Positions 24,587 through 35,742 of a stretch of DNA of 64,000 nucleotides are shown here, in pieces. The stretch is taken from NCBI GenBank assembly GCA_036346395.1, contig CM070602.1:20345098-20409097 (forward strand). Direction: 5' to 3'. The DNA comes from Hsuehochloa calcarea (Eukaryota; Streptophyta; Magnoliopsida; Poales; Poaceae). Under the pieces are notes generated by a model, which saw only the letters and a list, made by a program, of their open reading frames with translations, made no database searches and was not told the DNA's origin. Every line of letters begins with the position of its first letter. Position 1 is the first letter of the stretch. A program made the position numbers and the translations under genes.

Positions 24587-25512
24587 GGGCATGTTTGGTT
24601 TGTAAACACAAGTTGCCATGCTTTGATTTAGGTAAGTTTGATCGAGTTAGGCGTTCGTTTGGTTTACAGTCACACTTGTGGCAAGATTTATTTTCTTCCA
24701 CTTGGATCTCACATGTCAGTGACTAAGGTTGTTAAAATTGCAATTTTAGTCATACGATTCTACAATACTAATACGATCTAAATCGTACTTTGAGTCGTAC
24801 CTAGTAGAATCATAGTAGAATTGCGCTCTTAATTGTGGAATGGTGTAGAATCACGTATCATCTTAAATTATAAAAGATTTATGTGTTTGGTTGTATTCTA
24901 TCCCTTAATTTATGGTGTATGATAAGTACTAAATAATTAGTATATTAGACATTAAGGATTCAAGGTTTGGAATAATGAAAATTATTTTATTTATTTATTT
25001 ATTTTATTTTTATGTAAAATATTCATGTAATAACAAAATTGTTAAAATCAATATTCTAATCGTATCTCTGAATAACATGGAATCGAAAGTGTGATTTAGA
25101 TATTTATCAATCAAATTAGATGCCAACTAACCAAATAAACACTCGTATCACTCTTGTAATACACAACACATTGAAAAAATATATTTTTGGTAGAATCAAA
25201 TAGAATATTAGATTATACGATTTTATTCTAAAATACGATCCTACCGTAGTATCGCTGATCCTATTCAGAATCACAATTATTACAACTTTGACAGTGACTT
25301 TAAAAAATATTACAAGATTCCTTTTGCTAACCACAATGTGGTGTCGATTTTGATAAGTCAATCTTATCAGAGTTTGACAGTGACAAACTTTGAAAAATGT
25401 GGCAAGGTTTCTTTTGCTACTCAAAGTGTTGCGATTGATCAGATGACCTAATCATACGAGAGTTTAACAGTGACAAATTTTGACAATCTTAGTATATTAA
25501 CAAAACATACCC
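24587..25512. mobile_element. MITE with GGGCATGTTTGG-type ends, split by a second MITE
   Basis: The left end GGGCATGTTTGGTTTG and right end AACAAAACATACCC are imperfect inverted repeats, flanked on both sides by TTT (possible 3-bp duplication). Inner segments with ACTTTGAAAAATGTGGCAAGG-like words recur near the right end. Subtracting the nested element leaves about 350 bp, a usual Harbinger/Tourist-type size. Superfamily assignment is uncertain. Confidence 0.5.
24725..25291. mobile_element. hAT-like MITE nested in the previous MITE
   Basis: The 567-bp element is flanked by perfect 8-bp duplications CAGTGACT (24717-24724 and 25292-25299). Its ends AAGGTTGTTAAAATTG and AATTATTACAACTTTGA are imperfect inverted repeats. 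The body is AT-rich with no coding. The long duplication and nesting make the assignment strong even though the terminal repeats have diverged. Confidence 0.75.
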
Positions 25513-25859
25513 TTTGTTTTTTTGGACGCAGCTAACGCGCGACTCAGTCGCGCTTTAGTGCTCTAGCGTGACCACCATCCCTTTCCTTTTTCGTCAAGCA
25601 CGCTAGTTCCCCACGCGAACGCGTTCCTTTTTAGCACGTTGCTTCCCAACAACACAATACGAGATGGAGTTTGTACTTGTTCATGGTATTTTCTTGTATT
25701 TTTTTTGTTGTATTGGTATATTTTTTGCTTCATATTTATAAGAGTGATTGTCACCGGATTTTATTTACAACAATATTGAAGACAGCAGCACGAAATGTTC
25801 TGTAAGGGGGGAAGATGCTCATAAATTTGTGTGAAAAGAGGGGGCGAAATTGTAGTGAT

Positions 25860-26300
25860 CAGCCCGTATTGACTACCACGAGTATCTACTGGACCAACCT
25901 CTCGGGTCGGAATCTGATGAGGACGTCGATCCAAGCTCGAATGGTAGCGACGAGGACGCACACCAGGGAATTGTGTCATCGGAGGTACCTTACGTGGCAT
26001 CGAGACTTGATGATATCACGGTGCGTTAAGAAGAAGGCTCCTAGTGGGGGTTTGATGCCAACACCCTCTTAGTTCGACAGCACTTCCCTAACAAGGCAGT
26101 CGTGCAACAAGCTATAACATAGTACACCTTGTCCATCAGCCGTGTGTACCAAGTGCACCAGTCCAACCCAGGACATTACGCAGTGAAGTGCGTAGTGGAA
26201 GGCTGCCCTGGAAAGGTCAGCGCTCAATGAGCAAAGATCATCAGCTCGGTCTTCGGGGTCAAGGCGCTGATCAACAACACTTGCAAACTTAGTGAGCCCC
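25860..26300 (+). pseudogene. MuDR-type (MULE) transposase N-terminal fragment
   Basis: After an acidic stretch (SDEDVDPSSNGSDED), the reading FDANTLLVRQHFPNKAVVQQAI, then RVYQVHQSNPGHYAVKC and EGCPGKVSAQ, matches the plant MuDR N-terminal domain (F-x-n-x-x-V-x-x-A-I ... Y-x-V-x-C ... G-C-P). Stops occur at about 26119 and 26227. The catalytic and zinc-knuckle parts are absent. It is not related to the FAR1-type MULE at 12004. Confidence 0.65.
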
Positions 26301-26575
26301 TGTAATATTCTAAAATTCCTACAAACAGCGCTCAAACCTCACTGAAGCCCTAATTCGCTGAAACCCTAATTTCGCCGAGGAGATAGAGAAGCCGACCCAC
26401 CGCACGGTGGGCGTGCGGCAGTAGGCGACATGGCGGGCGGGGAGGGCCTGCCGCACAGTGGCCATGCGGTAGGGGGTCATTTTTTCAAATAAAATCTGGC
26501 GACGATCACTCTTGTAAATACTGGGTGAAAATGCGCCAATACAACCAAAAATTCTATTTTCTTTGAATTGGCATA
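26301..26575. other. noncoding, with GC-rich palindromic CCGCAC/GTGCGG cluster
   Basis: 26390-26480 holds alternating CCGCACGGTGGGCGTGCGGC and CCGCACAGTGGCCATGCGGT, imperfect palindromes that could form hairpins. There is no gene. It may belong to the decayed MULE. Confidence 0.35.
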
Positions 26576-26830
26576 CTCCCTCTGGTCATTGATACATATC
26601 GTTTTGGGATACGTGTAATCAAACTTCTAAAACTTTGGCTATCAATATATTTTTAAATATTTAGATTGGATACATGAAAATCATATGTATATATTTGTCT
26701 CAAAAGATATTTTTATAATATTATAATTTTATTGGGTATTATATCTATACTACAATAGAAATTGATTATCAAAGTTGTATTTTGGAGACCATGTTAATGT
26801 CCAAAATAACATATATTTGTGATGAGGGAG
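26576..26830. mobile_element. Stowaway-like (Tc1/mariner) MITE, 255 bp
   Basis: It begins CTCCCTCTGG, ends GATGAGGGAG, and is flanked by TA (26574-26575, 26831-26832), the signature of grass Stowaway elements. It has an AT-rich, palindrome-prone interior and no ORF. Confidence 0.8.
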
Positions 26831-26949
26831 TATATGTTAAACCGAGTGTCCGATTTGCATTCTGTATGAACCGTTATGATCTATATGACGAGGTTAGCAA
26901 AACAAAACCCATATTGAATATGTCTTGGAGGCATATTGATTTAATCATT

Positions 26950-27560
26950 TCTCTGCTAGCAACTCTAGGTGTTCGCTACTAGCAACTCTAGGTGCTAGCA
27001 GCTCGCAATTCTCCGCTTATAGTAGTTATAGGTTTCACTACCTAGTTATGACAACTAGCAACTCTAGGTGCTGATCACTAGCAACTCTAGGGTGCCAGCA
27101 GGTAGCAGCTAGCAAATCTCTTCTACTAGTAGTTATAGGTTTCACTACTTAGGTGCCGAATAATTAGCAACTATCAAAATCCAGATTAGTTGCTATCTCT
27201 AATGTTACTACATTGGTTGCTAGCTCTACATGTTATTTTTATATTTGTTGCTAGTTAGCAACTCTAAGTATTACTTGGTACATTAGTTGTCAACATCTAG
27301 CAACTGTAACTGATAGCTACTAGCACCTATGAAATTCAGAGTCACCTATGAAATTGAGAGAGCTATGAACCGTTAAGAAAATATTGAAAACACTTCCAAG
27401 TTTAACAAAAAATATCATCGCGGCGATTAGCAAAAACTGGTTGATTGAACCGGCAAGTTGATTGGTAGCTAGCGAATGTAGTTTCTGGCAACTAGCAACT
27501 ATGAGATTGTTGACTCTATGATATATCAATATTTAGGCGTTGGTAATTAGCAACTTTACT
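26950..27560. repeat. degenerate TAGCAACT / AGTTGCTA repeat block
   Basis: The word TAGCAACT and its extensions (CTAGCAACTCTAGGTGCTAG) recur many times with variable spacing, together with the reverse complement GTTGCTAG and palindromes such as GTTGCTAGTTAGCAAC near 27240. A 35-40 bp module with TAGTAGTTATAGGTTTCACTAC occurs twice (about 27016 and 27126). No terminal repeats or coding were seen. It does not look like a regular satellite. Confidence 0.6.
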
Positions 27561-28024
27561 CTTGGTGTTGGCGACTACGCATTTAAATTTTTTGAACTTA
27601 CCATTATGTTACCAAAACATGTGCAATATAGGTCTTATTTTGTTTAATTCATTGCATAACACAATAGTTTAAATGGAACGCAAAACACACTCGGTTGAAG
27701 AGATACACTCATTTAAATATTTAAACGATGATCTAGTAGAAAACTCTGACTTGAACTCTACTACATGCTTAGGTCGGACTCTACTGTGAAACCGCTTGAC
27801 CTCGCTGGTTATGAACGTTGCGCGGCTCCCTTCCTGTGGCCTTCATCCAACAGCGTTGCGCATGATGGCGTGGTTCGTGTTGATCGCTATCAGGCGAGAG
27901 GAAGTCTTTCTCGTTGTTTTTTAAACTTCATGGTTTCAAGATTCAACTTAACATTACATTTTACAATATTGTAGTAAAAAAATATAAATACGCATAACTA
28001 CGATATCTGCATTTTTAGTTTATG
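27561..28024. other. no recognisable feature
   Basis: A short plus ORF at 27765-27974 has no recognisable domain. The sequence is otherwise AT-rich intergenic DNA. Confidence 0.4.
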
Positions 28025-28026
28025 TA

Positions 28027-28281
28027 CTCCCTCTGGTCACAAAGGAAAATCATTTTTAGATATTGATATGATCTCTAAAATACAATTTTGACTACTCATT
28101 TCTATTGTAATATATTTATAAAACCTAATAAAATTATAATATTATAGAAATATTTTTCAAGACAAATTTGCACATCATTTTTTAAATCCAATCTAGATAT
28201 TTAATAAGATATTAATAGAAAAAGTTTATAATGCTCGACTGCACATAACCTAAAACGACTTCATCTTCTAACACGAGGGAG
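28027..28281. mobile_element. second Stowaway-like MITE, 255 bp
   Basis: It begins CTCCCTCTGGTCAC and ends ACGAGGGAG with flanking TA (28025-28026, 28282-28283). It has the same length as the element at 26576-26830 and shares AT-rich words such as AAATTATAATATTATA in opposite orientation, so the two are probably members of one family. Confidence 0.8.
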
Positions 28282-28553
28282 TACTAGTAAACCTTTTCCA
28301 CCATTCACTAACAATTATACAAGTGGGAGAATGCAAGTGGAAGAAAAATGTACGAGTAAACGTTTCTTACCTTTTGCTACCATAGCTATCCCTTACAAAA
28401 TTGTAGTACTCGCTTTAGAAAATCATTATTTTTTGTGAAAAATATGCTCCTAAATTGTTAGTTAACTAGATATATAACAATCACATTAGTAAAGTAAAAA
28501 TAATTGTTTGATCAGCATTGATTATAGATACAAAAGCAACTACTTATTTTATA

Positions 28554-29273
28554 GGATTAATTCCTTATTTGCCGCTAGAAGTTAGCCGGATCTCTAAAAT
28601 ATCATTGCAAAATTGCACTTTCCTTCATTGTCATCGGATCTAAACTTTTATCCCGTTTTTATCACTTCCGTTACTATCATTACGACCGCCCGCCGTTAAC
28701 CATTAAAAAAAATTATCAAAATGTACATCTTACCCTTCTTCTTCCTTCTATTTTTCCTATCACTCTTTCTTTTCCCTCTTCATGCCCTGCCCGACCTCCC
28801 CCAGCCATGCCATGCCGCGCCGCCTGGCCTCCCAGCTTGTGCCGCCCATCTGCTCCCGCTCCTCTTCACATGCTGCACTGCACCTCGCACCCGCTCCCAA
28901 TGCGCCTGCTCTCACTGCACCTCTACGCGCCACTCCGCGCTCCTCCCCTCCGCTCCTGCTGTGCCACGTCACCCCCACACCTGCTCCCGCCGCGTAGCCA
29001 CAAATGGGTTCCCTATCCCCGAGAACATGTTGCCCTCCCGTCTGCCTTGTTGTGCCGCCGTCGCCTTTGCCTCTCGTCGATAGAGAGAGGAGGGATGAAG
29101 AAAGGTAAATAAGTCTTTTCGCATACAATTTGATTAGTTAACTCATGGTTAACTAACAGAAGTGGTAAAAACGGGATAAAAGTTAAAATCCGATAGCAAT
29201 GAAAGGAATAATAGTTTCACAATGGTATTTTAGCAACCCGACCAACTTCCAATCTCAAACGAGGAATTAACCC
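28554..29273. mobile_element. Pack-MULE-like element, 720 bp with long inverted repeats
   Basis: Perfect 9-bp duplications TATTTTATA flank it (28545-28553 and 29274-29282), the MULE hallmark. Long imperfect terminal inverted repeats of roughly 130-150 bp start GGATTAATTCC and end GGAATTAACCC. They include the paired words TTTTATCCCGTTTTTA (28649) and its reverse complement (29172). The central 370 bp is C-rich, with a plus ORF of 120 codons (28721-29083) and a minus ORF of 122. No transposase is present. The base composition of the centre, unlike the arms, suggests captured host sequence. No source gene was recognised. Confidence 0.8.
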
Positions 29274-29282
29274 TATTTTATA

Positions 29283-30008
29283 CTTCATGCTTATTTGCTG
29301 TAATAGAAACTGACAGAAAGCTCAAAACCAGCCAGAAGAAGAAGAAAGAAGACTGGAGCATGCAGCTCAAAGTTATCGATTTCTTTTTTAAAAAGAAGAA
29401 AGAAACACAGCTCAGATGCAAGGGGCGTAACAGCTTGCTAGTAGGGATAAAACAAAGGATGTGTTCTGATAACTCAACACAAAATGTCACATGACAGATG
29501 CATGAAACACAGGTAAACTGCTGTACCCCTCGGAACAAACCCTAGAGGAAAAAGAAAAAACATCACATCCCTCGGTACTCGACTTCACGTAAAGCTCTAC
29601 ACTGGGAACACTTGTGTGGCCGCTGAAACCCATCATGTAACAGCAACAGAAGATAAATCCTGTGCTCCTCGGAGCAGTTTCCTCCTTTGCTTTCAACATT
29701 TTGTTTCCAGCCAAATGTTGGCCGTCTCCATGATGATAGAGGCGTATTGGCATGATCACATTCACGAGGAATGGACGCCAGGAATAGGCGTGTCGAAGGT
29801 GATTGTGGTGGTGATATTTGTATGGCAGAGAGAAGCTATGAAGCAGTGGTGATGAGCAGGAAAGAAAGAAAAGAAAAAGCTCTATTCACATAGACCACGG
29901 AACTGAGATGGAACCAATGCCATGTTCCTAAATTGACCTTTGGTGCTGGCAAGCTAACTCATATTTTTCCTAGAATGATGGCTCAACTGAACCTTGTGCT
30001 TCAGAGTT
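29283..30008 (-). other. 3' UTR and downstream region of the kinase gene
   Basis: The region lies between the stop codon at 30009-30011 and the Pack-MULE-like element. Short ORFs on both strands have no recognisable domains. The 3' UTR of this gene class is commonly a few hundred bases, so the transcript probably ends here; no clear polyadenylation signal decides the site. Confidence 0.4.
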
Positions 30009-33000
30009 TCACTCATTTGTACTATCAAAGCTGCCCCGAGCATTCGGCCACTTCCTCTCTCTTGAATTCTTCCCCCATGTCTTGGCCTCTGCAACAGCAC
30101 GCTGCCTGTCACTGGTCCTTGAAGCTTCCCTCTTCCTTCCTGCATGAGCAGGACTACCAACTAGAGAACCTGTCACGTCAACACCATCCAAGCCTGACCG
30201 TCGACCAGAACCACCGCCAGAATTAGTCCTGCTAACCTCGGTTTCATGCTTTGATGTTGTGGTGGCTTCTCTCCTCAAATCTGGAGAATGGTGATTTGGT
30301 GAGTGGAGACGCCGTTGGTCACTGTTCCCACCACCACGGTCTCTGGCTCTAGGGGTAGATGAATTGCTCCGATTATGATTATGTTGAACGGGCGTGTTTG
30401 GATCGTATGTCTGAGAAGCAAGATATGAAAGGGCAGTGACCACATCTCCTATAAAAGGCCGAGTGGCAGCTTGCTCTTGCAAACACATTGCAGCAACGGC
30501 TAAAGCCTGGTACAGACCCCTCATAGGAAAGCAGCCCTGAAGTAACGGATCAGCCATTTTAGGAAATTTTCTGCGGTCTTTGAACAGAGGACGAGCCTGC
30601 AAATCAGATTGACCGAATCAGGCATCCAAATTTATAATATCCAAATATTAATCCAGACTTCCAGAGCAATCTTTGTTTAAGATTGCAACTGCAAAGAAAA
30701 TTGCAGTAGACGGGAAATATACTTTCTACATGTAAACATTGTGCAAACCTCAGCAATTGAACTAGACACAGAGACTGTACCCGTACCCGGTACCCCTAGG
30801 GGAGCGGGCAACAATTCTTTGGTGACATTGAGAAGGAAGTGGATAAAGAAATATTTGAAGAACTAATCTCAGTGATCAATACTGAAGGCCCCAATTTAAT
30901 CAACCTAAACAACTGAACTGTCAGCTCACTCCATAAGTAACATAATTCTCATGTAATGTACAAGTATTACATAGGGAAACGAATTGCAGTTCCCAGCTGA
31001 AATTCATTATTGAGCTACAACTTTACAAGCATGTTCACTTGGTTTAGACTATGAAGTCAAAACAATAAACTATATGGGCTGTGAAACATTGAAACTACCT
31101 GAGTATACAAGAAAATGCACTGATTATCACGATCTAAATTGTTCTACTCTTTTACAAGAGCAAAGAGCCACAAACTAATGTTTTAGCATAACTCGCTCCC
31201 AGTAAACCTACAGCGCATGCAAGTTACTGTTTCTGGAAGAACAAACGACACCAAAGGCAACCATGATATTACGACATTATGTGCTTGTCAATGGTTTAGT
31301 ATCTACCATGATATTACGACATTATGTGCTTGTCAATGGTTTAGTATCGATTTTATGAATGAATGTTGAGGACTCTCTAGGAGCGAAACTATACAGAAAA
31401 GGACACGGAAAATTTATACAGGTTTATGCCTTCTCCTGAGATAATAATAACCATACTCCTGTGTTTGTTGTATTGATTGTGTTTACAACAAGAAGGAATG
31501 TGTTTGTTGTATTGATTGTGTTTACAACAAGAAATCAGTAAAGCTAGGACTTAATATTCTTGTCTCTCACTTCTCGTCTGTCCCTCTCTCCTCTATCCAC
31601 ATACTATACTTATTATATAGCGTATGAAGGAGTGACGGTTGTCTACATCAAGAGACACCTTGTCGCTTAATGCAATGCACGTTTAATAGTTACTGTCAAG
31701 GACACACACCCCCCGTTATCTCAGGAATAACGGCATGCAATTATCTCAGGAATAACGGCACATATTAACTACTGCGTGTATTAAACACAGCGCACAAATG
31801 TCCCTAGTCGATTGGACTTGTATGTCTATAAACTTTATCGACCATATGGTGGTCGTAGTAAGACTTACGACCATAAGGTAATCGTAGTAGAACTTACGAT
31901 AAATAAGTGGTCATAGAAAAACTTACGACTATATAGGGTGATTGTAGTAGGACTTACAATTAATAGGTGATCGTAGAAGAATTTACGACCATATAAAAGT
32001 GATTGTAGTCGTAGAAGAACTTACAACCATATAGGGTGGTTGTAAAATAACTTATGGCCACTAGGTGTGTATAATCTCCCTCATTGTTAATATTGAGGGG
32101 TACCTTTGAAGGTTATATAAAATAAATTATAATCTATAAATACAATAGATACATAACTTAATATTAGATCCTCGTCATCTAGCCCCCCAACTCCACGTGA
32201 AAGTAACTTACTTGAAAAAGAGGTCATAGGATAGTGGTCGAAAGAAATGTCTTTCCGACTGATATCTTGTTTGACCAAAAATCGACTTATAAAATAGGTA
32301 ATTTTACTTTAGTAAAACTTCTTTTCCTGAATAGAAAAAAAAAAGAATGCCAACTATCTCTTGCAAAATCTGTCTGCTGGGAGCGGTTCCCGAAGTGATT
32401 TGCAACTGTTAGTATCCCGTGATCTTTTACTCAGACTGACGGCTACAAGTATTCACTGAAAGCAAGGATCAAAATCCCAGTACCGGGGACAATACCGCCC
32501 GACGGCCATGCTCCCGTTACCGGCCGCTAACCGAAAATCCCGGGGAAAAACCCAGCTGAATTTCAAAAAATGGAATTTGAATTCGGGATGTAACCGCCAG
32601 GATTTTGAATTTGAATTTGAATTGGAAATATTCCTACCGATTTTTAGGATCCCAGTCCCATCGGTAACCATCCAGAATCGATTCACGTGCACGCAGAATC
32701 ACGGATTTTGATCCTTCTTTGAGGAGTAACTTAGGGTTTTTACTTTCCCCATTTGCTTCAACTATTTCTGAGCCCTTATTCTCCCCGCCACCAAGTTCGC
32801 AATTTCTCTCTAAATTTCCAAATCCACAACAAATTTTCCGAATCCAACTTAAACTTCTGAAGAGATACGAGTCATCTCGAAGTGGGAGAAATCAGAGATA
32901 GATATCACGAAGATGACAGCTCTGGTAGCCACGGAGAAGATTTTGAGACGCACTCTGGTGAAATGGACCAACGCTGAGGGGCAACATTAGCCATTGACGG

Positions 33001-35704
33001 AGGAGGGAAGGATTCATGTCTTCCAAGCATATTGCGAATACGGTTTTCGACTGCATTGCCACCCATTCCTACCTATCGTGCTCGAGCACTTTGAAGTGGA
33101 GTTGGTGAATTTGGTTCCCAACTCCATTACAATGCTGAGCGTGTTCGTGTACCTATGTGAGGCCTATCTGGGAATTGCTCCAGATTTAGACCTCTTCAGG
33201 TACTATTAAGGGATGGGTAAGCACCGGTCAATTGCCGGCAGTTGTGGTTTTCAACTCCATGACGGGATGTCGAAAGAGTATATCCTCATGTTCACCAGGT
33301 CGTCGTGGTCGAGATAGAGGAAGAAGTTGTTCTACTGGACCCTGACCAAAGGAGACAGTCTACTTAGAAGGCAAGTCTACGGGGAAAAAGAAGTCTTGGG
33401 ACTCAAGTTCAGAGAACTTCGATCGCTTAACCCCCTTCATTCGAGCAATCAAGGACTTGAAAGAAGGAGGGCTAACCGAACGGCATGTGATGAAGGATTT
33501 CATCACACGCCATATCAGCCCCTTGAAAGATCGAGCACATCCCACGTGGGAGTACTCGAGGGTTAATGATTCGACCAGGGACTACAAGGAAGGTAATGAT
33601 ATAATCAATATGCTTTTGTCAATTTGTGATTTAAGCACATCCGTTAATCATATTCTTCTGCTCGTAGATGTGCCAGAGAGAGGTTGACGCTCGGGTCAAC
33701 CTTATCTGCGAGAAAGCCCCTACGACCATAAAGGGAGCTCATCAGATTCTGGCAGTCGTATCCGAAGAGGAGAAAACAAGACGTCTAAATGTAACCATCT
33801 TTATGTAGTGTTTGTAGTTTCGACTACCTGTTGATTTTTTTATGACCTTTTGTAGCAAGTCAGCATTCCCAATCCTCAGGATGTCCCTGAGATGGACTTG
33901 GGGTCTGCTGAGGAGAGCTCAGAGGAAGACAGAGTTCCTCTAAGCAAGAGACGTTATCTTGTGAAGGCGGTTGACAAGAAAAAGAAGGATATCAGTTTGA
34001 GCACAACTTCCCGACCGACCACCGCGTCATTTCTTGGCAGATTTAACTGTCAGGGGCACACAGGAGGTGGTCGTAGACCTCAAGCATAAGGTGCCTAAGG
34101 CTAAGGTACCTTTCTATTATGATGATAAGACATTCTCAGTTTCTCCTGCTTTTGTTAAGCGAATCGAAAAGAAAAACTGAAAGATTTACATTTCTTTTGT
34201 GAAGGCTACTGCTAGTCCAACAGAGCATGTGGTCAAAAGAAATGACAACCTCCGTGTGGTTGAAGCTAGTTTCGACCACCCCCCTCAATGTACGACCAGC
34301 TGGGGTCGTACAGGACGTGGTTGTTCAAAGCGGTGATGCGGGGAGCCTTCCAGATGCTGCGACAGCAGAGCCAATGAGAACGACCGAAGAGAGGGGGAAG
34401 GAGAAGAAGATAATAGCTTCTCTCGGAAAGGTTTCTTCAGGCTCGGAAGCACGGACACAGCTCCGACACGGCTCGAACACGCGCATTCCAGCGTGTCGAA
34501 AATTGCAACCGCGAAAAAAAAATCAGACACGTATCGAACACGTATAGGACATGTATCGGACACTTGAGCCCATTCAATTCCGCCCAAAACGGCACCAGCC
34601 CATTCCATCACCATCACTAACCTACCCGAGCTGCAGTCCAGAGGGCATACGCCGCATACCTTCGACGCTGCCTACATTCCCGAGCTCTGACAGCTCCCGC
34701 CCGCCCGCCCCTCTGCGTCGCCAGATCCGGCAGCTCCTGACGGCCACCGGCTTCTCCCCTTCGTCGCCTGATTCGGCGGCTCCCGACGGCCACCGGCTTC
34801 TTCCTTTCTCCCGACGCCGCCGGCTTCTCCCTTCGACGCCGTCAGAGCGCTGAAGCCCCGATCGCTGCTTTGTCATCTTTGCGTCGCCAGATCGATGGCG
34901 ACCGACGGCACACGGTGGTGAGAGAAGGGCCGAGCAAGCGGTAGCTGCCGGGGGCGCGGCGAAGGTAGGTCGGGAGGCGCCGCGTTAGCTCGAGGTCGGG
35001 CCGGGGCCGATGAGGCACTGGTCAGCCGAGCGCCGACCACGGAGAAGGGCGAGGGCCTGGTGCATTGAGCATGCACGACGCTGGGCCAAACAACGAGCCA
35101 AGCCGCAGCACAGACACGTGCGAGACAGAGCCGGAGGCGCAGGGAGCGGCAGCGCCATGGCTGGCCGGAGGGGGCGCCATGAGCCCATGGCGCAAGTGAA
35201 CAATGCTCCAGGGAGAAGAATGGGTGGAGGAGATGAAGTGAGAAGGAAATGGAGAAAAGAAATACCAAGAAGAAAGAGGAAAGGGAGCCAGGGATGCGGC
35301 CAGGGGAGGCCTCCACGGCACCACCATTCGGTCAAGGCAAAATCTCCAAGGGAGAGAAGCTCATGGAGAAAGAGTGGCGAAGGAAGACATGGCAGCAGGG
35401 AGCCATTCACTGTTGATTGTTATCATTTGTCAACTATTTGATGGTCATTATAATGTTAGGTACTTCGGTGATTGTTGTTGCATTGTATTTGTTACATTGT
35501 TATTTATATTTACTAATCAAGTTTTTTCTATTCACAGGTTAAAGGAATTATGAATTTCTTGTATTAATATGAAGTTATGCTTTATGAAAAACTGAAAAGA
35601 CTAGGAGCTGAGGATCATCTTTGAGGTACATATTCCTAACATTTTACACTTTCTATTTGATAAACACGAAGAAAAGTATTCAATAATACATATACATATG
35701 CACA

Positions 35705-35742
<38 letters not shown>

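Noticed and set aside
34985..35441. Long overlapping ORFs on both strands (about 140 codons each)
   Set aside because: Both strands are equally open because of GC-rich composition; no domain, splice sites or conserved motif; they lie inside a transposon.
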